Origin: JBCCCJ01 sp039029315
GTDB taxonomy: Bacteria; Bacteroidota; Bacteroidia; J057
Direction: 5' to 3'
DNA length: 64,000 nucleotides
Assembly: GCA_039029315.1 (NCBI GenBank)
Contig: JBCCGK010000007.1
Span: forward strand, 62,001 to 126,000
Below, piece by piece: positions 17,304 to 26,544 of this stretch (position 1 is its first letter; each line of letters begins with the position of its first letter). A program made the position numbers and the translations under genes. The notes beneath the pieces are model-generated. The model ran no database searches. It was not told the DNA's origin and was given only the letters and a program-made list of their open reading frames with translations.

Positions 17304-18899
17304 TTATCGCCGTCTTCGTCTTGTGCTTCTTTTCCGTGTGCTCCTTCTTCTTCTGGTAGATCCTCCAAGGCCCAGGACGCCAAGTAATCCACGAGTCAGC
17401 TCTCGGGCGACTGTTCGCCCAACCTGTCTGACCATCGTATTCTTGGACATTTCTTCAATGAAACTGCGCTCCTCCTTGACTTTTCCTCCCCGGCTCCTTC
17501 TTGCAGAGGCTTGTTGCTCCTCCATCTTCTGCTTTTGTTCTTCTTCCTTGGCCTCTTCTATTTTCTCTTTCAACATCTCATAGGCGCTATCCCGATCGAC
17601 TTCCTTGTTGTATTCCCGAATCAATTCAGAGTCGTCCAATACTTCCTTGATCTCCAATTCAGTCAGCACATCCATACGAGAAGCCGGAGCTCGCAACATG
17701 GTATGTACCAGAGGTGTAGGGATTCCTTTTTCATTCAATACGGTCACAAAGGCTTCCCCAATCCCGAGATTCGTGATCAACTCTTCCACATCATAGTAGG
17801 CTGTCTCAGGAAAATTCTGAACTGCCAATTTGATGGCCTTTCGATCTTTGGCTGTGAATGCGCGTAAGGCATGCTGGATTTTCAATCCCAATTGCCCCAA
17901 TACATCCTCTGGAATATCAATCGGGTTCTGGGTACAGAAGTAAATCCCTACTCCCTTGGATCGAATCAACTTGATGATGGTTTCAATCTGTTTGAGCAGC
18001 TCATCAGAGGCGTTTTCGAACATCAGATGCGCTTCGTCGATAAAAATCACCAATTCTGGCTGATCGGAATCTCCCTGCTCCGGGAAGGTCGAATAAATTT
18101 CAGCCAGCAGACTCATCATGAAGGTAGAGAACAAATGCGGACGATCCTGCAAATCCGTCAAACGCAAGATGGAAACCATGCCATTGCCGTTTTCATCAAT
18201 CCGACGCAAATCATCTACATCAAAAGAGGGCTCTCCAAAAAATCGATCTGCATCCTGTTGTTCCAAGGCAATGAGTTTTCGGACGATGGCGCCGACAGAT
18301 GCTGTAGACACCCGACCATATTCCTGCTCGACTTCCGAACGTCCATCATTGCTGATGTACTGGAGGGTTTTTTTGAAATCCTTGAGGTCAAGAAGCGGTA
18401 AATTGTTGTCTTCGCAATATTTGAAGATCACCGAAACAATCCCCATTTGGGTTTCATTCAGGTCTAAGACCTTAGAGAACAGTATAGGACCAAACTCTAG
18501 CACCGTTGCCCGCAATCTCACGCCAGGTTCGTCAGACAGGCTGAGGAATTCCACAGGCGATCCATGAGGTTCGAATGGAAAGCCAATCTCCATATGACGC
18601 TCATCTATTTTTGGATGCCCACCACTTGCCACTGCCACCCCGCTAAGGTCCCCCTTGATGTCCATCAGCAGAGAAGGGATTCCCTTTCTGGACAATTGTT
18701 CTGCCATGATCTGCAGGGTTTTGGTCTTGCCGGTACCGGTGGCCCCGGCTATCAATCCATGTCGATTAAGGGTTTTTAATGGGACTTTTACCCAAGTACC
18801 TGTCTCGACTTTGCCATCTAGCATGGCTCCCCCCAGGCGGATAAAATCCCCCTTGAAGGAGTATTTGGTTATGATCGTATCAATAAATTGCTCATTCAT
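17304..18899 (-). CDS. HerA-like / DUF853 family ATPase with arginine-rich tail
   Basis: The 531-residue cytoplasmic P-loop ATPase has Walker A GATGTGKT at residues 52-59 and Walker B ELVIFIDEAHLMF. The long HerA/FtsK-like core belongs to the DUF853 (YjgR-like) group, whose role is poorly known but probably involves nucleic-acid-dependent ATP hydrolysis. The C-terminal ~70 residues diverge: a Lys/Glu/Gln-rich coiled region (KIEEAKEEEQKQKMEEQQ) leads to a tail of Arg/Ser/Thr/Lys ending in five arginines. That tail could bind nucleic acid (inference). The gene is divergent from DAHP synthase with about 50 bp between their starts. Confidence 0.88.
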   Translation of the reverse strand: MNEQFIDTIITKYSFKGDFIRLGGAMLDGKVETGTWVKVPLKTLNRHGLIAGATGTGKTKTLQIMAEQLSRKGIPSLLMDIKGDLSGVAVASGGHPKIDERHMEIGFPFEPHGSPVEFLSLSDEPGVRLRATVLEFGPILFSKVLDLNETQMGIVSVIFKYCEDNNLPLLDLKDFKKTLQYISNDGRSEVEQEYGRVSTASVGAIVRKLIALEQQDADRFFGEPSFDVDDLRRIDENGNGMVSILRLTDLQDRPHLFSTFMMSLLAEIYSTFPEQGDSDQPELVIFIDEAHLMFENASDELLKQIETIIKLIRSKGVGIYFCTQNPIDIPEDVLGQLGLKIQHALRAFTAKDRKAIKLAVQNFPETAYYDVEELITNLGIGEAFVTVLNEKGIPTPLVHTMLRAPASRMDVLTELEIKEVLDDSELIREYNKEVDRDSAYEMLKEKIEEAKEEEQKQKMEEQQASARRSRGGKVKEERSFIEEMSKNTMVRQVGRTVARELTRGLLGVLGLGGSTRRRRSTRKRSTRRRRR

Positions 18900-18920
18900 A
18901 GGAGCAAATTACAATTTTTT

Positions 18921-18928
18921 TAATTTTG
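18921..18928 (+). promoter_or_regulatory. Candidate -7 promoter box (TAnnTTTG) for the DAHP synthase gene
   Basis: TAATTTTG matches the Bacteroidota -7 consensus TAnnTTTG and lies 22 bp upstream of the ATG at 18950, within the short divergent region. No matching TTTG was found at the expected -33 spacing, so support is partial. Confidence 0.35.
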
Positions 18929-18949
18929 GGGAAGAAAATTACTCAATCT

Positions 18950-19966
18950 ATGATCATCCAACTCCAATCTGATATTAGCACAGCTTCCAAAGAGCAAATC
19001 CTCGAAGAGATTTCTCATATCGGATACAAATCCAATGCGGTTCGCACACAGAATGGCGATTACCTGATCGCCATCGGCAAAAAGGAATTTGACCCACGAC
19101 GAATTGGCGTCCTTGAGGGTGTCAAAGATGTGCATCTGGTCACGGATTCCTATCAGTTGGTTTCGCGAAAATGGCGGGTACATCCTTCTTCTATTGATTT
19201 GGGGGATGGGGTCCGAATCTCCGAGAAGGAGTTTGCGCTGATGGCTGGTCCTTGTTCGATTGAGAGTGAAGAACAAATCCAGTCAGTCATCGGGCATTTG
19301 GTCGAACAGGGCATCAAGATCATGCGTGGAGGCGTGTACAAACCTCGTTCCTCTCCTTATTCCTTTCGCGGATTGGGAATTGATGGCTTGAAAATTTGGG
19401 CCACACATGCCAGAGAAGCGGGAATCAAAATCATCACTGAAGTGATGCAAGTCTCTCAGATTGAGGACATGATTGAGTATATTGACATCTTTCAGGTAGG
19501 AGCGAGGAACACCCAAAATTTCAACCTATTGGATGCCTTGGGACAGGTAGACAAACCCGTTTTGCTCAAACGCGGCATCTCTGGCTCCCTGGATGAGCTT
19601 CTGCATTCTGCTGAATATATCTTCTCTGGCGGCAATGAAAAAATCATGTTGTGCGAACGTGGCATTCGCTCCTATGAAAAGGCTTATCGCAATACCATGG
19701 ATATCAATGCCATTGCGATGCTTAAGGAGAAGACGCATCTTCCCGTGATCGCTGATCCTTCTCATGGGATAGGCTTGCGGAATTTTGTGGAGCCTGTAGC
19801 CCTCGCAGCAGTGGTTGCAGGAGCAGATGGGGTCATATATGAGACTCATCCGATGCCAGAACAGGCATTCTCTGATGCCCAACAGACCTTGAGTTTTGGG
19901 CAGTCGGCAGAGTTGGCGCGAAAAGTTCGGGCTTTGCTTGAACTAAAGGCAGGGGACTATTCCTGA
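18950..19966 (+). CDS. aroF: 3-deoxy-7-phosphoheptulonate (DAHP) synthase
   Basis: The enzyme catalyses the first step of aromatic amino-acid synthesis, condensing phosphoenolpyruvate with erythrose 4-phosphate. Starting at MIIQLQSDI (ATG at 18950; a TTG eight codons earlier is rejected) gives 338 residues. The N-terminal ~70 residues are the ferredoxin-like regulatory domain of type I-beta enzymes. The catalytic TIM barrel follows, with MAGPCSIES, MRGGVYKPRSSPYSF, QVGARNTQNF, LLKRG, CERGIRSY and PVIADPSHG. The set of active-site motifs is complete. It is separated by 36 bp from the first TPR-CHAT gene, probably by accident, as its role is housekeeping. Confidence 0.96.
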   Translation: MIIQLQSDISTASKEQILEEISHIGYKSNAVRTQNGDYLIAIGKKEFDPRRIGVLEGVKDVHLVTDSYQLVSRKWRVHPSSIDLGDGVRISEKEFALMAGPCSIESEEQIQSVIGHLVEQGIKIMRGGVYKPRSSPYSFRGLGIDGLKIWATHAREAGIKIITEVMQVSQIEDMIEYIDIFQVGARNTQNFNLLDALGQVDKPVLLKRGISGSLDELLHSAEYIFSGGNEKIMLCERGIRSYEKAYRNTMDINAIAMLKEKTHLPVIADPSHGIGLRNFVEPVALAAVVAGADGVIYETHPMPEQAFSDAQQTLSFGQSAELARKVRALLELKAGDYS

Positions 19967-20002
19967 TATTTTTCGACTTAAACAGTACATACCATACTCA
20001 CT

Positions 20003-23000
20003 ATGATGAACATTCGATTGTTGTGTTTGCTACTTCTGCTGGGAAGTGGATCGATGATTAATGGCCAGGATGCTGCACAGGATTCTGCTTATTGGTATTT
20101 TATGCAGGGGAAGCGGTATGTGGAGTTAGAGATGAGAGAGGAGGCGGAGAGAGAATATCTAAAAGCCTATCCTATATATGTGCAGAAAGAAGCTTGGGAT
20201 AGTTGTATTCTGTCCCTCCTGGGAAGTTGTAAGGTATCTCCTTCCTTATGGGACAAGGAATCGGTCGAGATTCGTTATGAGCAAGCATATCAGCTGGCAG
20301 ATAGTCTCATAGACCCATCTCATGGGGTTTGGGGGGATATATTTTCTCTGAAGTCCGCTTTGCTATCCCTGGCTGGGCAAGCATCAGAGTCACAGAAATA
20401 TCAGGAAAAAGCGCATGGAATCACTCTTCAGTATTATGGACCAAACCATAGCGCTTCGATAGGAGCCAACCTCCGGCTGGCCCATCAATATATGCGATTA
20501 CGCCTGCCATCAAAGTCAATGGATATCTATCAGCAAATTCTTAAAATCCTTCCTGAAATCGAGATAGATTCTTTTTCACTTGCCATTGCTTATGAGCAAA
20601 TCGGATTTGGATTTTTTGAAATCAAGCGATTAACGGAGAGTCTGGATTATTATCGTCGGAGTCTAGCCATTTATCAGAAACTACTCCCAGCAGATAAGCC
20701 ATTTTTAAGAATTGGATCTATTTATAACAGCATTGGCAAATCGTACCTTCAAGGAGGAAATTCTGATTTGGCCATTGAGAATCTGTTCAAATCGCTAAAA
20801 ATATATGAACAAATCCTGCCTGCAGATGACTTAATAATGGTCCATCTATATGTAAATTTGGCACAACTCTATTTCGAGTTACGGAGCCTCGAACGGGCCG
20901 TTACCTATGGCAAATGGGCGTTAGATATTTTGATTCAACGATTTGGAAAGGATTCTCGGAGAATTATTGATTACCATTATTTGTTAGGAAGTATTTACCT
21001 GTTTCAAAAAGATTTCCACCTGGCAATTGAACAACTTGACAGATCCATATACTTAGCAGAAACTCAGACTGATGCCTCCTATTATTATCTTCCTTTTTTT
21101 TATTCGTCTTTGGCTCAGGCTTATCAGGAATCAGGGAAACTAGATACCGCCATTTTTCTCCATCATAAAGCGATACAAATCGAGGAACATTCAGGTAGAG
21201 AGGTCTATCCATTCATCGGAACCATCTATTTCAGGCTTGCTCAGGCGTATGTAGACTCAGAAGAATATGAGTTGGCAAAACAGTGGCATAGGACAGCTCT
21301 ACAAAGTTATCAATCCTATTTTGGGCCAGATCATCCAAATGTTGCCAGAGCCATGTACCGCTTGGGAATCATCGCTTATAAAGAAGAGCAGATCGAAGAA
21401 AGTCTCGAATTTGTCCAAAGCAGTATGGCAGTTTTGCTTCCACAGAAAGAAAATCCCGGTTTTCAGATTTCTGTTTCTGACATACCCTTCCATGTTCAGA
21501 CTGATGTATTCCATTTCCTAAATCTCGCAAGCCAAAATTATCTATTGTCTTTTGAAAAGACATCAGAAGTTTCAAATCTATATCGTTCTTTCGATATACA
21601 GTCAATTCTTGTTGGCTTAGATGACTCGATCGGAACAGGTCCCAAAGGGCCAACATCTCAATTGTCTGTTAGCAACGATTTTGATTATATCTATCAAAAT
21701 TTTGCGGACATTCTCTATACTCTTTACCAACATACAGATAGTATCCGATACCTGGAATTAGGCTTCAAGATGGCAGAACGTAATCGTGCCAATGTTCTGA
21801 AAAGGGCCTTTCTAAAATCCAGATCCAAACAAATCCTGGATTTGCCGGATCACATTGTCAAGGAAGAAAAAATGCTTCAGGACAGTATCATTGCCTTACA
21901 AAAGCAATTGCAATCGGATAACTATGGCAGTGAGGAATGGATCTCAACTCGACAGAATTATTTCGAAACCAGCATTGCCTATCAGAACTTTCTTCGAAAG
22001 TTGGCCTACGCCAACCCAAGTTACTTTCAATTGTTGTACAGCAATGAAAGCCCTTCGGTTGACTATCTCCAACATGAATTCCTGAATGACAATCAAGCCA
22101 TAATAGAATTTGATATTGGGGAGAAACGAACCTATGCATACCTCATAACTTCTGATGATTTCAAGGTCATTCCATTGCCTCACCCAAGCAGTTTTTCTCA
22201 TCACATACAAGTATTTAGAAAGCAGATTTCAGAACCAATCGATCAGATTTCGCCTCATTCTTCTACCCCCTCTTCAACTATTCCTGAGCTGTGGAAAAAT
22301 GCCAATTATTTATATCAACTTATCTTTGCTCCTATCCGAGAAAATCTGAATCAATTGGATGAACTCATTATCATTCCTGATGATGAACTCGGATTTCTTC
22401 CTTTTGAATTGTTGGTTAATACGTTGCCAGATTCTTCCAAAATTCCTACGTTTCTTCTTCATTCTTTTCAGATCAGTTATGCTTTTTCAGCTTCCTTATT
22501 GACAGAGATGCAAGATGCTCCAGATGAAGAAGCGAAAATAAATCTACTTGTGATGTCTCCCCATTTTCCACCTATAGTAAACAACAACCCTCAGTTCTAT
22601 ACCCGAGACAGTTACTTTCCTCTTCCTTTTTCCAGGAAGGAAAGTCAACATATCTCAGACTCCTATCAGGCCACCCTTCTCATCGACTCTCTCGCCTCCA
22701 AAGCACAATTCAAAGCCCTATCTCCAAAAAGCCGCATCATCCACCTCGCCACACATGCAAAAGCCTTTAACAAAGACTCACGGTTCTCTCATATTGCTTT
22801 TTCCTTGACCAATAATGTGAATGAAAATGATAACCATCTGAACGTAGACGAGATCTACGCCATGAATCTCCAGGCAGAAATGGTAGTCTTAAGTGCCTGC
22901 GAAACAGGATTGGGAGAGATCAAAAAAGGCGAAGGCATCATCAGTCTGGGGCGTGCCTTTACCTATGCGGGAGCCAAATCCATCATCTCTACCCTTTGGA

Positions 23001-23287
23001 GTGTCAATGATCAATCTACCTCCGAATTGATGATCAGCTTCTATGACTATCTCGATCAGGGTATGCGCAAGGATGCTGCCCTTCGACACGCCAAATTGGA
23101 CTATCTGAATTCGCATGATGCACAGTTTTCTCATCCCTACTTCTGGGCTGCTCCAATTGCGATTGGGGATATGTCAGCTGTAGAATTGAGAACAAAAAGG
23201 CAGCTCTGGATCTGGATACTCGGAATTGGAGTCCTCTTTTGCATGTTTGCCGGCCTCTATATGTACACTAGAAAATCTAGCTCGTGA
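20003..23287 (+). CDS. Exported TPR-CHAT protease-like protein, first of four tandem paralogues
   Basis: The 1,094-residue protein has a signal peptide (MMNIRLLCLLLLLGSGSMIN, cleavage near NGQ). Helical TPR units cover about residues 30-480 (for example ERAVTYGKWALDILIQRFG), followed by a linker helical region with the AERNRANVLKRAFLKSR motif. A CHAT domain covers about 700-1055. CHAT is a caspase/separase-like fold; the dyad His918 (HLATHAKAF) and Cys966 (LSACETGLG) is intact, followed by EGIISLGRAFTYAGAKSI. After HPYFWAAPIAIGD comes one membrane helix (WIWILGIGVLFCMFAGLYMY) and a basic tail. Predicted topology places TPR and CHAT outside the cytoplasmic membrane, anchored at the C-terminus. 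Its stop overlaps the next GTG start (GTGA). Confidence 0.93.
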   Translation: MMNIRLLCLLLLLGSGSMINGQDAAQDSAYWYFMQGKRYVELEMREEAEREYLKAYPIYVQKEAWDSCILSLLGSCKVSPSLWDKESVEIRYEQAYQLADSLIDPSHGVWGDIFSLKSALLSLAGQASESQKYQEKAHGITLQYYGPNHSASIGANLRLAHQYMRLRLPSKSMDIYQQILKILPEIEIDSFSLAIAYEQIGFGFFEIKRLTESLDYYRRSLAIYQKLLPADKPFLRIGSIYNSIGKSYLQGGNSDLAIENLFKSLKIYEQILPADDLIMVHLYVNLAQLYFELRSLERAVTYGKWALDILIQRFGKDSRRIIDYHYLLGSIYLFQKDFHLAIEQLDRSIYLAETQTDASYYYLPFFYSSLAQAYQESGKLDTAIFLHHKAIQIEEHSGREVYPFIGTIYFRLAQAYVDSEEYELAKQWHRTALQSYQSYFGPDHPNVARAMYRLGIIAYKEEQIEESLEFVQSSMAVLLPQKENPGFQISVSDIPFHVQTDVFHFLNLASQNYLLSFEKTSEVSNLYRSFDIQSILVGLDDSIGTGPKGPTSQLSVSNDFDYIYQNFADILYTLYQHTDSIRYLELGFKMAERNRANVLKRAFLKSRSKQILDLPDHIVKEEKMLQDSIIALQKQLQSDNYGSEEWISTRQNYFETSIAYQNFLRKLAYANPSYFQLLYSNESPSVDYLQHEFLNDNQAIIEFDIGEKRTYAYLITSDDFKVIPLPHPSSFSHHIQVFRKQISEPIDQISPHSSTPSSTIPELWKNANYLYQLIFAPIRENLNQLDELIIIPDDELGFLPFELLVNTLPDSSKIPTFLLHSFQISYAFSASLLTEMQDAPDEEAKINLLVMSPHFPPIVNNNPQFYTRDSYFPLPFSRKESQHISDSYQATLLIDSLASKAQFKALSPKSRIIHLATHAKAFNKDSRFSHIAFSLTNNVNENDNHLNVDEIYAMNLQAEMVVLSACETGLGEIKKGEGIISLGRAFTYAGAKSIISTLWSVNDQSTSELMISFYDYLDQGMRKDAALRHAKLDYLNSHDAQFSHPYFWAAPIAIGDMSAVELRTKRQLWIWILGIGVLFCMFAGLYMYTRKSSS

Positions 23288-26200
23288 AATCATCTATTTG
23301 GCTTTTCCTCATCTGCTCATGCTGGTGTTCACACATCAGTGGCCAAGCTACCCCATTGGATTCAGTCTCCTGGTACAATAAGCAAGGCCAAATAGCCAAT
23401 GAATCAGGCAACTATGTCCACATGGCCAATATGTATCAGCGTGCATTCCAATTGTACCAACAGCACAATGTATGGGACAGTGCCATTATTTCATTGGGCA
23501 ATGCCAGTTTTGCCTATCGAGCCTTGAAGGATACGCAACGCATGCATCAATGTCTCAAGCGCGTCAGATTTCTGGCTGATTCCTTGTTCCAGGCGGATCA
23601 TCTGGTGTGGAGCAAGGTATATGAAGTCGAAGGATTTTTTGCGCTACAGGCTGGAGAATATGACAAAGCCTTATTCTCTTTTGAACAAAGTCTTAAGATT
23701 AGACTTGCCCACTATAAGGATGTTCCGCATAAGGATGTAGTCCAGGCCTATGGGAAGTTAGGATCCTATTATATGGTTACGGAAGACCCCAAAAAATGCC
23801 TGGAAAATTATATGAAGGCTATTCCACTGCTAGAAAAAGTTGAGATTGACTCATTCAGCATGGCTCTTTTGTTAAGAAGGACTGGACTGGCGCATATCAA
23901 TAACAATAAGTTTGAGGAAGCCAAACCTTACTTTCACAGAGCATTGAACATCAGCAAGCAACGTGTCGGTCAGACGCCAACCCTTCTTCTGGCTATCTTG
24001 CACAATGATATTGGCGTAAACTATATGCGGGATTCTGATTATATAAAGGGAGGGGAATATCTACGTAAATCACTGGACATTAAGCGCCAATTACCTGATG
24101 CCAATTTGGACAAAATCTCAGAAAGCTATATCAATCTTGCCAATCTGTATGGTTCCATGAATGAAGTGAGCCTTGCCATCTTGCATGCGAAGAGGGCCCT
24201 GGAAATCCGAATTGAACTGTGGGGCGAGAATTCTCCCAATGTGATTCACAATCACCTCCAGCTTGGAATCCTGTTTCATCAAAAAGAACAGTTTGAAGAA
24301 ATGATTCATCATTTAGAGCAGGGGTTGGCCCTATACGAGTCCCATGAATATATAGGAAAGAAAGCAGAGCCGATTTCTTATGCGCTTCTGGCAGAAGGAT
24401 ACCAGGCTCTCGGACAACACGACAAGGTAGAAGCCTCTTTTCAGGCAGCGTTCCGGGAGATAGAGCGTGCTGACCCTCTGAACATTGGGATAGGTTCTGC
24501 CTATACCCAAATCGCAAGAGTAAAGATGAAGTATGAAAATTATGAGGAAGCGGAGGAACTGATTTCACAATCTTTGGAAGTCATGTTAACACAGTATGGC
24601 AAGCATGCTTTTGCTATTGGATTCAATTATCTCCTGCTTGGCGAACTATACCTATATGAGAAAAAGCATGCAAAAAGTATTGAGATGATAAATGAAAGCT
24701 TGAAAGGATATTATCAAGATTCTACCATCGTCCATACCAAGATTGGAACCAAAAATTTGATCCTGGGAAAGGAGTTCAAAATCCTGAGCTGCCTCCAACT
24801 TATCACGATGAATTTGTTCGAGCAGTTTAAGGCATCAGACGAGCCGCAATTTCTCTATGAGGCCTGGAAGAGTCAGGAGAATGTATTGCATATCATTGAC
24901 TCGGTTCAACTCCGACGAAAAGGCGAGGATTCCCAACTCTTTTTCCAATCATTCTTCAATGATTTTTATGGGACCGCACAGGAAATTTTGTTTTCGTTGC
25001 ACCAACACACAGACAGCCTCCATTATCTCCATATGGGATTCAAGGTTTCAGAACGCAACAAAGCCAGCACACTCAGGCAAGCCTTTATCAAATCCAGAGC
25101 TGGAAAAGATCTTGGGATTCCCATGAATGTTCAGGAACAGACGCAAGCCTTCATCGATAGCTTAAATAGTTTTCAAAAACAATTAAGTCGCTACCCCGAA
25201 AACAGTCCGAAGTGGTTTGCATTGAGAAAGAAGCAATACCAGACCGCACTCCAACAATCTGAACTCCTTCAACAAATCAAACTCAATTTCCCCAATTATT
25301 ATCAGTTGGTGTACCAATTTGATCCCCCTTCTGTCGAGGAATTGCAAGCCAAGGTATTGAGTCCTCAGCAGGCCTTAATTTCATACGGATTGGGCAAAGA
25401 ATTTCTCTCCATCTTTGTGATCACCCCAGATTCATTTGCAGCGATTCAACATCCAATTACAGAAGCATTTTCGGAGAATCTATCCAAATTGCGAATGGGA
25501 ATCACACAGGGAATTTCTGGACATGGGCCCGATACGACGACTGATTACCAAGGTGCCGCTGGATATCTGTACCAACAGTTGATCGCCCCGATTCAACCAA
25601 CTCTGCATAACATAGATCAACTCATCATTGTGCCGGCCAATAATCTGGGTTTCCTTCCCTTTGACGTCCTTCTCACTTCTCTTGATTCAGTTACAGGAAA
25701 GGAAGACTACCTGATCCATCAATACATGATCAGTTATGTCTTCTCTGCTGCCCTCCTGGCAGAGATCAAAAATGTCGAGCCCAACAATCAGCCAGACATC
25801 GAGTTGTTGGTGATGACGCCCTCCTTCAATGATTTTACTGCTGGAAAAAAATCAATCTCCTATCGCAGGGATAGTTACTTTCCTCTCCCTTTTTCCAAAA
25901 AGGAAGGAACACACATCTCTCTTTCCTATCAGGGCACCCTCCTGAGTGACTCTCTTGCCTCCAAAGAACAGTTCAAGCTCCTTGCACCGAGGAGTCGCAT
26001 CATTCACCTTGCCACACACGCCAAGGCCTTCAATAAGGACTCCCGCAACTCTCACATTGCCTTTTCCTCCTCCACCAATGTGTATGAAAATGACCACCAT
26101 CTGAATGTAGCAGAAATATACGCCCTGAATCTCCCGGCGGACATGGTTGTGCTAAGTGCTTGTGAAACCGGGCTAGGAGAACTCAAAGAAGGAGAAGGCA

Positions 26201-26544
26201 TCATCAGCCTGGGACGTGCCTTCACCTATGCGGGCGCCAAATCCATCATCTCTACCCTTTGGAGTGTCAATGACCAATCAACCTCCAAACTGATGATCAG
26301 TTTCTATGACTATCTCGACCAGGGTATGCACAAGGATGCTGCCCTCCGACAAGCCAAAATCGATTATCTGAATACACATGATGCACAATTTTCTCATCCC
26401 TATTTCTGGGCTGCTCCGATCGCGATTGGGGATATGTCACCAGTGAAACTGCCAAGTCAGGGACAATTGTGGTGGTTGTGGGGATTGATACTAGGATTAG
26501 TGGCAACTCTGATTTTTATTTGGAAAAAAAGGAATTCTTCATGA
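23284..26544 (+). CDS. Exported TPR-CHAT protease-like protein, second paralogue
   Basis: It starts with GTG within the GTGA overlap, giving 1,086 residues with signal peptide MKSSIWLFLICSCWCSHISG. TPR-like repeats (such as EVSLAILHAKRALEIRIELWG) occupy about residues 35-480. The helical ERNKASTLRQAFIKSR element precedes a CHAT domain with dyad His912 (HLATHAKAF) and Cys960 (LSACETGLG), the same 48-residue spacing as in its neighbours. The C-terminal helix (WWLWGLILGLVATLIFIW) and KKRNSS tail repeat the anchor layout. The CHAT core shares long nearly identical DNA stretches with the upstream copy, while the TPR half is much more diverged. The next gene starts inside its stop codon (ATGA). Confidence 0.93.
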   Translation: MKSSIWLFLICSCWCSHISGQATPLDSVSWYNKQGQIANESGNYVHMANMYQRAFQLYQQHNVWDSAIISLGNASFAYRALKDTQRMHQCLKRVRFLADSLFQADHLVWSKVYEVEGFFALQAGEYDKALFSFEQSLKIRLAHYKDVPHKDVVQAYGKLGSYYMVTEDPKKCLENYMKAIPLLEKVEIDSFSMALLLRRTGLAHINNNKFEEAKPYFHRALNISKQRVGQTPTLLLAILHNDIGVNYMRDSDYIKGGEYLRKSLDIKRQLPDANLDKISESYINLANLYGSMNEVSLAILHAKRALEIRIELWGENSPNVIHNHLQLGILFHQKEQFEEMIHHLEQGLALYESHEYIGKKAEPISYALLAEGYQALGQHDKVEASFQAAFREIERADPLNIGIGSAYTQIARVKMKYENYEEAEELISQSLEVMLTQYGKHAFAIGFNYLLLGELYLYEKKHAKSIEMINESLKGYYQDSTIVHTKIGTKNLILGKEFKILSCLQLITMNLFEQFKASDEPQFLYEAWKSQENVLHIIDSVQLRRKGEDSQLFFQSFFNDFYGTAQEILFSLHQHTDSLHYLHMGFKVSERNKASTLRQAFIKSRAGKDLGIPMNVQEQTQAFIDSLNSFQKQLSRYPENSPKWFALRKKQYQTALQQSELLQQIKLNFPNYYQLVYQFDPPSVEELQAKVLSPQQALISYGLGKEFLSIFVITPDSFAAIQHPITEAFSENLSKLRMGITQGISGHGPDTTTDYQGAAGYLYQQLIAPIQPTLHNIDQLIIVPANNLGFLPFDVLLTSLDSVTGKEDYLIHQYMISYVFSAALLAEIKNVEPNNQPDIELLVMTPSFNDFTAGKKSISYRRDSYFPLPFSKKEGTHISLSYQGTLLSDSLASKEQFKLLAPRSRIIHLATHAKAFNKDSRNSHIAFSSSTNVYENDHHLNVAEIYALNLPADMVVLSACETGLGELKEGEGIISLGRAFTYAGAKSIISTLWSVNDQSTSKLMISFYDYLDQGMHKDAALRQAKIDYLNTHDAQFSHPYFWAAPIAIGDMSPVKLPSQGQLWWLWGLILGLVATLIFIWKKRNSS

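Noticed and set aside
18950..19966. DAHP synthase as a member of the CHAT array
   Set aside because: It is a complete housekeeping enzyme with all catalytic motifs; adjacency alone does not support a shared role.
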